Notes: generated from the letters alone by a model not told the origin. A stretch of DNA of 64,000 nucleotides from Clostridiales bacterium (GCA_017537905.1 JAFYJX010000077.1:1-64000), one strand, 5' to 3'. Counted from the stretch's first letter, positions 54,034 to 63,841 are shown. A program made the numbers and translations.

Positions 54034-55755
54034 TTATTCGGATATGTAAGAGGCATAGAGCCTGCTGTAAAATCCGCCGTTTGCGATAAGCTCAGCATGA
54101 GATCCGATCTCAGAGACCTTGCCGCCGTCTATTACGACGATCTTGTCGCAGGATGTGATCTGCGAGAGCCTGTGCGCAATTATAATACTTGTTCTGCCGT
54201 TCAGAAGCTTTTTAACAGCTTTCTGAATACGGTCTTCGGTGACAACGTCAACAGAAGAAGTAGCTTCGTCCAGGATCAGGATCGAAGGATCTGAAGCCAT
54301 AGCTCTTGCTATAGTAAGCAGCTGCTTCTGGCCTTCGGATATATCATCTCTTTCGTTGTCCAACACCTCATTATAACGCTTTGGAAGTTTTCTAATAAAC
54401 GAATCGCAGCCGGCCTTTTTGCTCGCGCTAATGGCCTCTTCCTCGGTTATATGGTTTCCTGCAAACCTGATATTCTCCATAACGGTATCGTCCGACAGCC
54501 ACGTATCCTGGGATACAAAGCCGATATAATGCCTTAATTCAGACCTCGGAATGTCCTTAATAGACTTGCCGTTGATCAGGATATCGCCTGAATCAGGCTC
54601 ATAGTAACGCATCAAAAGATTGATCAGCGTAGTCTTTCCGCATCCTGTAGGACCGGCAATCGCAAAGGATTCACCCTTTCCGACCTTAAATGAGATGTCC
54701 TGAAGGACAGGCCTGCCCTCAACATAGGAAAAACTGACGTTCTTAAATTCGATATCAAGCTCAACATTCTTGTCCGGCAGGTCTGAATCAACCTTTTCTT
54801 CCGGTATTTCAGGGCTGTCCAGATACTCGAAAACTCTGGCAAGGCATGCAAAACTGTCAGAAAGCTCTGTATATACGGCAGACAGATCATTAAAAGGCTT
54901 CATGAACTGATTTGCATAAGCCAGAAGCGAAGTCAGAGCGCCTACTGAGATAGCGCCGCCAATACCTGAAAGGCAGCCTGTAAGAACGACACCCGCGTAG
55001 ATCAGGGCATTTACGAATCTGGAAGAAGGATTGCTGATCGAAGACAGGAACGTAGCCTTGGTAGATGTCTTACGGTATTCACCGTTTATCTCATCGAAAC
55101 CGGAGATCCTCTTATCTGTTACGTTATAGATCTTACATTCCCTGAAATTGTTTACTGATTCAGCCACAAATGAAGTCTGCTTTGATCTGATCTCAGCCTG
55201 TTTTGCAAAAGATTTATATGCTCCCTTGGCGATTGCCGTTGATACCGCAATCGAGACCGGCGTAAAGACTACGACAATCAAAGATATCTTCCAGTTGATC
55301 AGGAACATTACGATAAGCGTAATGATAATAGTAGCAATTCCCGATGCAAACTGGTTAAGGAACAAGAGCATTCCGTCAGATACAGTTTCGACATCACTGA
55401 TAATAAGGCTCTGGAGCTTGCCTGCCGAAGTCTTGTCAATATAAGACATCTTTACCCTGTGCATCTTCGAATAAGTTGCAGATCTTAAGTTGTGACCGAT
55501 ATTAAAAGCAATACGGTTGTTCATCTTGATAAGGGCAAACTGCAAAAGCGCCGCTGCGACGATAAGACACAAAATGACTAAAAGATACTTTACGAGGACT
55601 TCAATATCTCCGAGCGAATCGATCGCCCTTCCCGCAAAATAAGGAATAGCAACAGTAGCGCCGCCAAAAAGCAGTCCTATGATGACAGATAATACTACAA
55701 GACCTGTTGAGCCTTTCAGATAAGAGAAAAGACGCTTTAATGAACCTTTTGTCAT
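54034..55755 (-). CDS. ABC exporter subunit with catalytic nucleotide site
   Basis: A 573-residue half-transporter: six membrane helices in residues 1-310, then an ATPase domain with Walker A GPTGCGKTTL, Walker B ILILDEATSSVD with the catalytic Glu, and the H-loop in IIAHRLSQI. The signature is ISEGQKQLL, a departure from LSGGQ. Its partner directly upstream (4-bp overlap) shows the opposite pattern, a normal signature but altered Walker B and H-loop. This is the hallmark of heterodimeric exporters of the BmrCD/TM287-288 kind with one active and one degenerate site. The substrate may be drugs, lipids or peptides. Confidence 0.93.
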   Translation of the reverse strand: MTKGSLKRLFSYLKGSTGLVVLSVIIGLLFGGATVAIPYFAGRAIDSLGDIEVLVKYLLVILCLIVAAALLQFALIKMNNRIAFNIGHNLRSATYSKMHRVKMSYIDKTSAGKLQSLIISDVETVSDGMLLFLNQFASGIATIIITLIVMFLINWKISLIVVVFTPVSIAVSTAIAKGAYKSFAKQAEIRSKQTSFVAESVNNFRECKIYNVTDKRISGFDEINGEYRKTSTKATFLSSISNPSSRFVNALIYAGVVLTGCLSGIGGAISVGALTSLLAYANQFMKPFNDLSAVYTELSDSFACLARVFEYLDSPEIPEEKVDSDLPDKNVELDIEFKNVSFSYVEGRPVLQDISFKVGKGESFAIAGPTGCGKTTLINLLMRYYEPDSGDILINGKSIKDIPRSELRHYIGFVSQDTWLSDDTVMENIRFAGNHITEEEAISASKKAGCDSFIRKLPKRYNEVLDNERDDISEGQKQLLTIARAMASDPSILILDEATSSVDVVTEDRIQKAVKKLLNGRTSIIIAHRLSQITSCDKIVVIDGGKVSEIGSHAELIANGGFYSRLYASYISE

Positions 55756-57473
55756 GTGGCGCCTCCCTTCATCTGAAGAGAATTCATGTATCTGTAGTTC
55801 TCGGATATCTTAAGGAGCTCATCGTGAGGAGCAATTGCTTCGATCCTGCCGTCATCCATCAGGATAATACGGTCACAGTTCATGCACGTCCTTACCTTCT
55901 GTGAAACAAGGATAAGCGTGGGTTTAACAGGCAGATTTGAAAGGTTGTTAAGGAGCCTTTTCTCAGTTCCCCAGTCCAATGCTGAAGTCGAGTCATCGAG
56001 GATAACAAGACCGGGATTCCCTGCTAAAGCTCTCGCAATACCGATTCTTTGTCTCTGACCGCCCGAAAGGCCTGCTCCACCGTCTGAAATTACGAAATCC
56101 AGGCCTTCTTTCTTTGATGCGATAACATCATCACTGCAGGAAGCTTTACATGCAGAATCGATATCATCCTGAGATAATGATGTTCTTTCCAAAGTTATGT
56201 TGTCTTTGAGAGAACCTTTGAATAACCTCGTCTTCTGAAGGCTCAATCCGACGGAAGAAGCAAGACTTGAAACAGCAATATCTCTAATGTTCTTTCCATC
56301 AATCTCAACTTCGCCTTCATTTGCATTATAGATACCGGCAATAAGCGCAGCAGCTGTTGATTTACCGCAGCCGGTACTGCCGATTATACCGATGGTCTCG
56401 CCCGGTTTAATATCTATCGAAAAGTCCTTTACAGACTCTTCGACATTTCCCTGATAAGTAAATGAGACGTTCTTCATTGATACAGCAAGAGGTGTTCTGC
56501 CCGGCAGCACTTCAACACCGTTATTTGCCGTGCTCCTTATCTCCATCAGGCCTTCTGCCCTCTTAAGGCAGGCATATGCTCTGGATACTGAAACTATGAG
56601 ATTAGCGAGCTTAACGAGTTCTATCAGGATCTGGGACATGTAGTTATAAAGCGCAACAACCTGTCCGTCAGTAAGATTTCCCGCGTTAAAATGCAGCGCG
56701 CCCCTGTAGATAAGAAGGCAGATCGCGAGATTTACGACTGCATAAGTCAAAGGATTAAGCCAAGCGGCGAAATCAGACGCCTTTATCTGAGATGATTTAA
56801 GGCTGATGCTCTTAGCTTCGAACTTGGAAAAATCATCAGCTGTCTTATTAAAACCTCTGATGACACGCTCACCTGATATTCCGTTTGAAGTTTTCTTAAC
56901 AAGGCTGTCTAATCCCTCCCTGGCATCCTTGTGCCTTGCTATCGAGAACTTCATGTTAAGCGCGATAACAACTGCGAGCAAAGCCGTACAAGCAACAAAT
57001 ATCAGTGCCATAGAGGGCTTTACAACAGCTGCCATTACGCAGGCTCCTACAACGATAAAAGGAGACCTCAAAAGGAGCCTTAAGAAAAGATTTATTCCTG
57101 TCTGAATCTGATTAACGTCTGATGTGAGAAGAGTTACCATTCCGGAAGTTCCGATCTTCTCATAATCGCTTACGGATAAAGTCTGGAGCTTATCGTGAAG
57201 ACTCTTACGGATTCCTGAAGATATTCCGGTAGCTGAATAAGCCGCAAAATACTGTGCTGTAATAGCGCTCGCAAATCCGACGACAGCGAAAAGGACCAGG
57301 ACCGGAACATGAGACCAGACATAGTCCGCATCTCCTTTTCTGATACCATTATCGATAACTCCCGCTACGATCAAGGGGACCGTCAGCTCAAAGCATGCTT
57401 CAAGGAGCTTAAACACGGGGCTTAAGATCGAAGCAGCTTTGTATTTACCGATATGGTCAAAAAGAAGTTTCAT
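55752..57473 (-). CDS. ABC exporter subunit with degenerate nucleotide site
   Basis: The 573-residue half-transporter has six membrane helices (residues 1-310) and an ATPase domain with Walker A GSTGCGKSTA and the standard signature GLSGGQRQRIGIARAL. The Walker B reads VILDDSTSALD, with Asp in place of the catalytic Glu, and the H-loop reads LVSQKV, with Gln in place of His. It therefore supplies a non-hydrolysing site but completes the active site of its partner with a good signature motif. It precedes the partner gene with a 4-bp overlap and follows the amidohydrolase gene by 2 bp. Confidence 0.93.
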   Translation of the reverse strand: MKLLFDHIGKYKAASILSPVFKLLEACFELTVPLIVAGVIDNGIRKGDADYVWSHVPVLVLFAVVGFASAITAQYFAAYSATGISSGIRKSLHDKLQTLSVSDYEKIGTSGMVTLLTSDVNQIQTGINLFLRLLLRSPFIVVGACVMAAVVKPSMALIFVACTALLAVVIALNMKFSIARHKDAREGLDSLVKKTSNGISGERVIRGFNKTADDFSKFEAKSISLKSSQIKASDFAAWLNPLTYAVVNLAICLLIYRGALHFNAGNLTDGQVVALYNYMSQILIELVKLANLIVSVSRAYACLKRAEGLMEIRSTANNGVEVLPGRTPLAVSMKNVSFTYQGNVEESVKDFSIDIKPGETIGIIGSTGCGKSTAAALIAGIYNANEGEVEIDGKNIRDIAVSSLASSVGLSLQKTRLFKGSLKDNITLERTSLSQDDIDSACKASCSDDVIASKKEGLDFVISDGGAGLSGGQRQRIGIARALAGNPGLVILDDSTSALDWGTEKRLLNNLSNLPVKPTLILVSQKVRTCMNCDRIILMDDGRIEAIAPHDELLKISENYRYMNSLQMKGGAT

Positions 57474-57475
57474 GG

Positions 57476-58744
57476 TCAGATGTCAGACAGATCCTTCATA
57501 AGCTTATTTGTTTCGTTATAAACTTCATCAAGATCAATAGTGGTAAACTTACCGTCCTCATAGAGGATCTTACCGTCGATCATGGTCATCTTAACGATCG
57601 AAGTATCACCGCTAAAAACAATGTTTCTGGCGATATTATTCTCAGGCTTCATAGAAGGCTTGTTCATGTCGATCATGATTATGTCTGCCTTCTTGCCTTC
57701 AGCTAAAACATCGCAGTCATTAAGACCCATGCACAAAGCGCCGCCTGAAGTTCCGGCCTTAAGAATCGTAAACGGATCTACTGCTGCCGCATTATGAGTC
57801 TCTACATTAGAAAGGACTGTATCGAGATACATCTCTCGGAACATCGAAAGCGCATTATTAGAGCCTGCGCCGTCAGTACCTATTGCGATCTTCATATCGT
57901 TTTCGATGAACTTATAGACAGGCGTGATGCCTGAAGCAAGCTTAAGATTTGAGCAAGCATTAAATACAGACCAGAGGCCTTTGTTCTTAAAGATTTCCCT
58001 GTCCTCATCAGTAAACCATACGCAGTGGAATCCGCCACCGCCAAAATCAAAGATTCCGAGCTTATCGAAAAGTACCGCAGGCGTAGTACCGTATCTCTCA
58101 CTGCATCCTTCAACCTCTTCACGGGTCTCGGAAATATGCGTAAATACGGGCGCTTTATACTTATGTGCAAGTTCTGACATGAATTTAAGATTATCTTCAC
58201 ATGTCGTATACTCAGCGTGGAATCCAAAGATAAATGATACGAGCGGATCAAACTTATTCAGATCCAGATAATTCTGTTCCAGGTTTTCAAAACCGCCGAA
58301 ATCATTTGCAGCTCCGCAGAAAACATGTCTGAAGCCTGTATCCACAGCGGCCTGAGCATTCTCATACTTATGGAAATACATATCAAAGCAGGCAGTAACG
58401 CCACCTGCCAGATACTCTGCATAAGCAAGCTTAGAGAACCAGTAAACAGCCTCGGGTGTAAGTTTTGCTTCCCTCGGGAAGATCGCCTTGTGAAGCCAGT
58501 CGTTAAGACAGTATTCATCAGCCAGCGATCTCGAGAATGTCATAGCAGAATGAGTATGCGCATTCTTAAGACCGGGCATCAGAAGATTGCCCTTGCAGTC
58601 TATCTCCCTGTCAAACTTCTTATCAGAAACATCTGCAGAAGGTCCGATATAGCTGATCTTATCATTGTCGGTCCAAAGCTCGCCTTCAATGATATTGCTG
58701 TCGGTCATCTTAAGTATTCTGCAATTATAAAATCGTACAGACAT
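57476..58744 (-). CDS. Amidohydrolase, S-adenosylhomocysteine deaminase/SsnA-like
   Basis: The 422-residue protein is a metal-dependent deaminase-type amidohydrolase. Metal ligands are seen in LKNAHTHSAM (HxH), FGFHAEYT and FTHISETREEVEGC (His), HC in GGFHCVWFT, and the catalytic Asp in IGTDGAGSNNALSMF. The N-terminal and C-terminal beta parts form the composite sandwich of the family. Likely reactions are deamination of S-adenosylhomocysteine, 5'-methylthioadenosine or a related nucleoside (MtaD, SsnA); the exact substrate cannot be assigned. It is 21 bp after the cardiolipin synthase and 2 bp before the ABC exporter. Confidence 0.9.
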   Translation of the reverse strand: MSVRFYNCRILKMTDSNIIEGELWTDNDKISYIGPSADVSDKKFDREIDCKGNLLMPGLKNAHTHSAMTFSRSLADEYCLNDWLHKAIFPREAKLTPEAVYWFSKLAYAEYLAGGVTACFDMYFHKYENAQAAVDTGFRHVFCGAANDFGGFENLEQNYLDLNKFDPLVSFIFGFHAEYTTCEDNLKFMSELAHKYKAPVFTHISETREEVEGCSERYGTTPAVLFDKLGIFDFGGGGFHCVWFTDEDREIFKNKGLWSVFNACSNLKLASGITPVYKFIENDMKIAIGTDGAGSNNALSMFREMYLDTVLSNVETHNAAAVDPFTILKAGTSGGALCMGLNDCDVLAEGKKADIIMIDMNKPSMKPENNIARNIVFSGDTSIVKMTMIDGKILYEDGKFTTIDLDEVYNETNKLMKDLSDI

Positions 58745-58765
58745 AAAATTATCCTTTCTAACCCG

Positions 58766-60325
58766 TTATAACAACGGCGCGATCAATCGCAATATTGATT
58801 TGAAGAACCAGACGAAAACATTTGGTTTCTTCCTGTATTTCTCGGTAACGTCACGGCACACATCAAACGTATCGAAGAAGTCCTGCTTGATATCCTTGAG
58901 GCAGTCAGTCTTATACATATAGACCGCATTCTCGAAGTGATGGTAAAGACTTCTGAAATCGAGGTTAATGGTTCCTACAACAGCGCATTTGTCATCACAA
59001 AGGAACGTCTTCGAGTGATTAAATCCAGGCGTATATTCATAGATCCTTACTCCGCTCGTTATAAGCATGTTGTAATAAGATCTCGTTACGCTGTATGTGA
59101 GCTTCTTATCAGGAATGCCGGGCGTCATGAGCCTGACATCGATGCCTCTTTTGGCGGCTATCTGCAATGCTCTCGCAATCTCATCGGACAAAACGAGATA
59201 AGGAGACATAATCCAGCAGTATTCCTGGGCATTATTGATCATGTTAAGGTAAACATTCTCGCCTACAGGCTCATTATCCAGAGGGCTGTCGCAATAAGGA
59301 ACACAGTAACCGGAAGCGCCTTCGACGGGAACCAGCGGTATGGCTTCGAAGGTCATCATATCGTCGTCCTTCTTCTTCATGTCGGCAAAATTCCACATCT
59401 CTATGAACATTGCCGTAAGGCTCTGGACAGCAGGGCCTTCAAGCCTTATTCCGTTATCTTTCCATTGACCGTAAGGATTTACGATATTAAAATACTCGTC
59501 CGCGATATTGTATCCGCCCGTATAACCGACTTTACCGTCAACAACAGTAATCTTCCTGTGGTCACGGTTATTCATGAACAATGAAACGACCGGATATGCA
59601 GGATTAAATGCGTTGCACTTGATTCCCTCAGATTCAAGGACTCTAACGAAGTTCTTGTTGATGAAAAGGAAAGAACCAACGTCATCATATAAGACTCTGC
59701 AGTCAACGCCTGCAGCTGCCCTCTCCTTCAAGGCCTCATGCAGAGGTTCGAAGGCTTCCTTTGTCTCGATCGCATGATATTCCAGATAAACGTATTCTTT
59801 GGCTTTCTTGATGTCTTCGATCTGTGCCTTATAAGCATCGTATGCCACAGGGAAATACTTGATGTCCGTGCCTTCATAGATCGGGAATTCAAAACCTCTC
59901 AAATATCTGGCATTTGAAGCTCTGGCAGGGTCTTCTTTCTTGAACTCGGCGAAAATATCGTCATTATAGTTCAGATGGGAGAAAACCATCATGTCAACCT
60001 TTTCGAGACGTCTCTTGATCTTGTGCTTGGAACTCGAGAAGTTATTTAAGACATAGAACAACAGGCCGGGCACCGGAAAGATAAGAATGACGATTACCCA
60101 GATAAGCTTAAATACGCTGTTATGGTCTCTTGAGTTAATGCCGAGGGCAACGATCAATGCAATTGCCCTCGTTGCAATATCAAGCGGCGGGAAATAAATT
60201 CCGAGATAATACAAAAGAACGATAAAACCAACCAGCTGCGCAATTACAAGCAATCCGAAGATGATAATTCTTCCGATGCTGTTCTTGATAGCTGTTTTAC
60301 GTTCTACCGTTCTTTTCTTAGCCAT
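58766..60325 (-). CDS. cls: Cardiolipin synthase
   Basis: The 519-residue membrane enzyme has two N-terminal helices (about 16-38 and 60-85) and a phospholipase D-like body with two HKD motifs: NRDHRKITVVDGKVGYTGG near 255-273 and HSKTFLCDDKCAVVGTINLD near 435-454. It condenses phosphatidylglycerol molecules to cardiolipin at the inner face of the membrane. Its start shares a base with the aminopeptidase stop (TAATG). Confidence 0.95.
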   Translation of the reverse strand: MAKKRTVERKTAIKNSIGRIIIFGLLVIAQLVGFIVLLYYLGIYFPPLDIATRAIALIVALGINSRDHNSVFKLIWVIVILIFPVPGLLFYVLNNFSSSKHKIKRRLEKVDMMVFSHLNYNDDIFAEFKKEDPARASNARYLRGFEFPIYEGTDIKYFPVAYDAYKAQIEDIKKAKEYVYLEYHAIETKEAFEPLHEALKERAAAGVDCRVLYDDVGSFLFINKNFVRVLESEGIKCNAFNPAYPVVSLFMNNRDHRKITVVDGKVGYTGGYNIADEYFNIVNPYGQWKDNGIRLEGPAVQSLTAMFIEMWNFADMKKKDDDMMTFEAIPLVPVEGASGYCVPYCDSPLDNEPVGENVYLNMINNAQEYCWIMSPYLVLSDEIARALQIAAKRGIDVRLMTPGIPDKKLTYSVTRSYYNMLITSGVRIYEYTPGFNHSKTFLCDDKCAVVGTINLDFRSLYHHFENAVYMYKTDCLKDIKQDFFDTFDVCRDVTEKYRKKPNVFVWFFKSILRLIAPLL

Positions 60326-61761
60326 TATCCGATATTCTCGATAAATGCCTTATATCCAAGATAGAGATAGTAAAGGTCGATCTTGGAGATAACCTCAACA
60401 GGTGCATGCATAGACCATACGGGTACGCCCATATCAACTACATCCATACCGAGTTCAGCCATGATAGCAGCGATAGTTCCGCCGCCGCCTGCATCGATGC
60501 GGCCGAGCTCACCTGTCTGCCACGGGATGGAATTCTTCTCGAAGATGTCAGTGATCTCAGCAATGAAATCTCCGTTAGCTTCGGAGCATCCGGACTTGCC
60601 TCTGGCACCCGTATACTTCTCGATCTTAAGGCCGTGAGACATGAAGGCAGTATTGTTCTTCTCAAACACGGAAGCGTACTTGGGATCGTATGCTGTCGTA
60701 ACGTCTGTGGAGAGCATCTTTGTAGCTGCCAGCGCCTTGCGGAACTTCAATGTGTTGAACTTATCGACGCCGCCTTCAGCCTTGGCAAATACTTCCATAA
60801 GGAAGTTCTCATAGAGGTTGGATGTCGCGCCGGAGTTAGAGTAAGAGCCGATCTCTTCCTTGTCTGTAAGGAGACATACACAGGTCTTCTTGGGCTTTTC
60901 CTGTGCGAGAAGCGCTCTTAATGCAGGATATGCGCAGACCTTGTCATCGTGGCCGTAAGCTGCGATATATGCTCTGTCAAATCCTACGTCTCTGGCATGT
61001 GTAGCAGGAACGATCTCGATCTCAGCTGATACGAAATCCTTCTCCTTGATGCCGTACTGCTCGAAAAGGATCTTCAAAACGCCTGCTTTGAAGATATCTG
61101 AAGCCTTCTTATCGTCTGTGCAGGGAATGCCGCCGATAATGACGTTAAGGTCCTCAGCGGGAATGAACTCAGAAGCTTTCTTTGTCATCTGCTCATTTCC
61201 GAGGTGAGGAAGAAGGTCTGTGATATAGAATACGGGATCTGTGTCCTTCTCACCTACTACGATCTGGTGAGCCTTGCCGTCGTTGGTAAATACAACACCG
61301 TGTACAGCCAGAGGAATAGTTGTCCACTGGTACTTCTTGATACCGCCATAGTAGTGGGTCTTAAAATAAACAGTATCGTTGTCCTCATAGATAGGATTGG
61401 GCTTCAGATCGAGTCTCGGTGAATCGATGTGGGCTCCTAAGATATTAAATCCTTCAGCAGGGCCCTTCTTGCCGATAACAGCAGCTGCAAACCCCTTGCC
61501 CTTGATGCTCTGGTAGACCTTGTCACCGGGCTTCAAAGTGTCCTTTGTAGCGATATCAACATAACCAAGGTCTTCTGCTGCCTGAATAGCATTTGCGGCA
61601 AATTCACGTTCTGTCTTGGAATTATCCAAAAATGCCTTATATTCTTCGGCAAAATTAAAAGTAGCTGTCATATCATCTTGTGAAGCTACCTCATAAAGGT
61701 TGGGAAAATCAGCGAAAAGCTCGCTTGTCTTGATCTTTTTGGTTTCTTTCTTCTTGGGCAT
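60325..61761 (-). CDS. M18-family aminopeptidase
   Basis: The ATG at 61761 is preceded by AGAGGTG, better than the GTG three codons upstream. The 478-residue enzyme matches M18 aminopeptidases (aspartyl aminopeptidase-like, ApeA/ApeB): zinc ligands in GAHIDSPRLDLKPNP (His, Asp), the catalytic Glu pair in LTDKEEIGSYSNSGATS, and the distal HAPVEV His. It removes N-terminal residues from peptides in the cytoplasm, with acidic or neutral preference not readable. It is the first gene of a long minus-strand run and diverges from the PHP gene across 71 bp. Confidence 0.94.
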   Translation of the reverse strand: MPKKKETKKIKTSELFADFPNLYEVASQDDMTATFNFAEEYKAFLDNSKTEREFAANAIQAAEDLGYVDIATKDTLKPGDKVYQSIKGKGFAAAVIGKKGPAEGFNILGAHIDSPRLDLKPNPIYEDNDTVYFKTHYYGGIKKYQWTTIPLAVHGVVFTNDGKAHQIVVGEKDTDPVFYITDLLPHLGNEQMTKKASEFIPAEDLNVIIGGIPCTDDKKASDIFKAGVLKILFEQYGIKEKDFVSAEIEIVPATHARDVGFDRAYIAAYGHDDKVCAYPALRALLAQEKPKKTCVCLLTDKEEIGSYSNSGATSNLYENFLMEVFAKAEGGVDKFNTLKFRKALAATKMLSTDVTTAYDPKYASVFEKNNTAFMSHGLKIEKYTGARGKSGCSEANGDFIAEITDIFEKNSIPWQTGELGRIDAGGGGTIAAIMAELGMDVVDMGVPVWSMHAPVEVISKIDLYYLYLGYKAFIENIG

Positions 61762-61832
61762 AAGTATCACCTCTTTCTAATGAACTTATGATACCATAAA
61801 GTAAAATAAAATCTTTTAATTAAGAGGACAAA
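61762..61832. promoter_or_regulatory. Divergent promoter region of the M18 aminopeptidase and PHP genes
   Basis: This short gap carries TGGTATCAT (minus) and TGATACCAT (plus), overlapping extended -10-like sequences around a small palindrome TTATG-ATAC-CATAA at 61786-61799. Initiation in one direction would physically exclude the other. -35 elements are not clear. Confidence 0.4.
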
Positions 61833-62645
61833 ATGATAACTGACGGACACAACCACACAAAACACTTCTCGGCGGACGCCGGACAGTCTATATATGAACT
61901 CATAAGCGAGGCTCAATCCAAGGGTTTTACCAGGATCGGGATCACTGAACATTATGAGATCGACTATCCTGACGACGGCTTAAACTGGATGTTTGATCTC
62001 GAAGAATACAGCAAAGCATTTGAGCAATGGCGCTCAATCGCAGGCAATTTTGAGCTCCTTAAGGGCATCGAATTCGGATATCAGACTCATGTGGCCGAAG
62101 AGATAGACAAAGTCGCTGCTTCAATCCCTCTGGATGTAGTGCATTTAAGTGTTCACTTATTCAGAGGCAAAGACTTCTATGTAGAGCGCGACTGCTACAA
62201 GATGCCTGCCAAGGACCTTCACAGCGAATATATCAACACAATGGCCGAGATGTGCGAGAAATGCAATAATTTCGACGTTGTTGCGCACTACGACTATATA
62301 AACAGATATGCCGACAACAAGAATGACTTCATCACCTACGAAGAATGCCCCAAGGAATTGGACAGGCTTTTCGAAGTAATGATTGCAAAGGAAAAGGCTC
62401 TGGAGATCAATACCAAGTCGATCCAGAAGCATAAAGACGGCGGATTTACGAGATACCTTCCTGACGCAGAGCTCATCAAAAGATATCTGGATATGGGCGG
62501 AAAGCTCATTACCCTGGGCTCTGATTCACACTTTCCAGGCACTTTTGCTGTAAGCTTTAACGAAGCCGTGGAATACCTGAAATCATTAGGCATTAAGGAA
62601 ACCGTATATTTCAAAGAGCACAAGCCGGTTTTCGAATCTCTGTAA
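61833..62645 (+). CDS. PHP-domain phosphatase, histidinol-phosphatase (HisJ) type
   Basis: The 270-residue protein has the PHP metal-binding motifs: ITDGHNHTKHFSADA (HxH and further His), ITEHYEID, GIEFGYQ, VHLSVHLFRG, HYDYINRYA and LGSDSHFPGTF. This fits HisJ-type histidinol phosphate phosphatases, the Firmicutes alternative to HisB-N. No his gene is nearby, so another sugar phosphate substrate is possible. It is monocistronic: AAGAGG precedes the ATG and a strong terminator follows within 10 bp. Confidence 0.9.
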   Translation: MITDGHNHTKHFSADAGQSIYELISEAQSKGFTRIGITEHYEIDYPDDGLNWMFDLEEYSKAFEQWRSIAGNFELLKGIEFGYQTHVAEEIDKVAASIPLDVVHLSVHLFRGKDFYVERDCYKMPAKDLHSEYINTMAEMCEKCNNFDVVAHYDYINRYADNKNDFITYEECPKELDRLFEVMIAKEKALEINTKSIQKHKDGGFTRYLPDAELIKRYLDMGGKLITLGSDSHFPGTFAVSFNEAVEYLKSLGIKETVYFKEHKPVFESL

Positions 62646-62650
62646 ACTTA

Positions 62651-62688
62651 AGAACGTGTACCGCATATGCAGTACACGTTCTTTTTTT
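62651..62688 (+). terminator. Rho-independent terminator of the PHP gene
   Basis: AGAACGTGTAC (62651-62661) pairs perfectly with GTACACGTTCT (62672-62682) around a 10-base loop, then T7. It lies 6 bp after the stop. The minus strand lacks a comparable T-run, so it acts mainly for the plus-strand gene. Confidence 0.92.
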
Positions 62689-62712
62689 GTCCTATTCCCG
62701 GCATCCTAAATA

Positions 62713-63372
62713 TCAGAAAGTCAGTTTGATATCCTGTTCGAAGTTGTCGTCGGCGGGTTCCTGATGATTTCCGTAATTAACACCGATTCTGAGCGATGCC
62801 GGTGCATCAGCTCCAGTCAACACTTCGCATTTAAAGTAAGCCTTTGAACTGCCAGATGTTACAGGCAGATATGTCTGAGCTGAATAATCCTGACTATCCG
62901 TGCCTAAAGAAACAAAGACCATAAGCGGTTCATTCTTTGTTTTTTCGATCTCACCCAATATGACATAGTACTCGTATTTATCAGTTCTTTCCTGTCTGTA
63001 TAAAGTTACTGTAATGCCATCATCGTTAAAAGTAGTACCGCTTCCGTAATTGGATTCATCGATAACAAACTTTACCGAATCGCTTACATCAAAGTGCATC
63101 GGGCTATCTTCAGATAATTCAACTACACTGTGATCGACCATAAGCATGGATAACGGGAACATAAAACCTGCAACAAGTATGAGCTGGGCACCAAGGACTA
63201 TAAGCGCCAAACCCCATGGAGCTATCCACTTTTTCTTCTTGGTCTCGCTGCCTTCAAGCACTTTGTTGGTGTGCTTGTCGTAGAACGCTTTGTAAATAAA
63301 GAAAACCGCCAATGTGATTATAATGATCATCGGAAATAAAAGTGTAGAAACACTGATTGAAACAACTTGCAT
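62713..63372 (-). CDS. Membrane protein partner of a LytTR regulator
   Basis: The 219-residue protein has two hydrophobic helices near 7-29 and 51-78 and a strand-rich domain of about 140 residues after them, containing NYGSGTTFNDDGITVTLYRQE. No family is recognised; the C-terminal part resembles small beta-sandwich domains in clostridial lipoproteins or membrane proteins. It lies 10 bp after the LytTR gene, a combination seen often where a LytTR regulator is controlled by a membrane protein. It could be the sensor of that pair. Confidence 0.7.
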   Translation of the reverse strand: MQVVSISVSTLLFPMIIIITLAVFFIYKAFYDKHTNKVLEGSETKKKKWIAPWGLALIVLGAQLILVAGFMFPLSMLMVDHSVVELSEDSPMHFDVSDSVKFVIDESNYGSGTTFNDDGITVTLYRQERTDKYEYYVILGEIEKTKNEPLMVFVSLGTDSQDYSAQTYLPVTSGSSKAYFKCEVLTGADAPASLRIGVNYGNHQEPADDNFEQDIKLTF

Positions 63373-63382
63373 ACTATTCCCC

Positions 63383-63823
63383 CTAAATTCCTATTCTTTC
63401 TCTGAAAATGTAGTAATAACTTCTTGTTACATCGACTTTGGATCCGTTAGTCATATGCAGGATGAATTTCTGCAACAGGCTTGATTCGATACGCTTTATC
63501 TTCTTCATGTTTACTATCGCGGAATTACTGACTCTTAAGAAACGGTCTGCCGGCAGGACCTGCTCTAAAGCCTTCAGCCTATCCCCCGAATTGTAAGTGC
63601 CGTCAGATGCATGGATTATTATGTCGTGACCCATGCTCTCGATAAAACATATGTCGTTAACATCAATGAAAAACTGCTGGTCTTCCCTTTTCCCGGCGAT
63701 GTAATTCACTTCGCCGCCGCGGCGGATAAGCAGATATTTAGAGTCGGGATCGTCATTTATCCCCAGTGATTCCAGACTCTTTCTTATCGGATCTTCAGGA
63801 TCCAGCATTAACTTGATGTTCAC
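63383..63823 (-). CDS. LytTR-domain DNA-binding protein
   Basis: The chosen start is GTG at 63823, 8 bp after AGGAG; the in-frame ATG at 63841 would place that site within the gene and has no site of its own. The 146-residue protein is a stand-alone LytTR DNA-binding protein: FFIDVNDICFIESMGHDIIIHASDGTYNSGDRLKALEQ, then FLRVSNSAIVNMKKIKRIES with the typical RVSNSxIVN motif, and the terminal VTRSYYYIFRERIG. There is no receiver domain; about 50 N-terminal residues form another small domain. The membrane partner gene follows. Such regulators often autoregulate. Confidence 0.9.
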   Translation of the reverse strand: MNIKLMLDPEDPIRKSLESLGINDDPDSKYLLIRRGGEVNYIAGKREDQQFFIDVNDICFIESMGHDIIIHASDGTYNSGDRLKALEQVLPADRFLRVSNSAIVNMKKIKRIESSLLQKFILHMTNGSKVDVTRSYYYIFRERIGI

Positions 63824-63841
63824 CTCTTGCACTCCTTTCAT

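Noticed and set aside
58937..59584. Plus-strand open frame of 215 codons opposite cardiolipin synthase
   Set aside because: Antisense to both HKD motifs of cls; no recognisable domain.
60406..60921. Plus-strand open frame of 171 codons opposite the M18 aminopeptidase
   Set aside because: Shadow frame; the minus strand carries conserved metal ligands.
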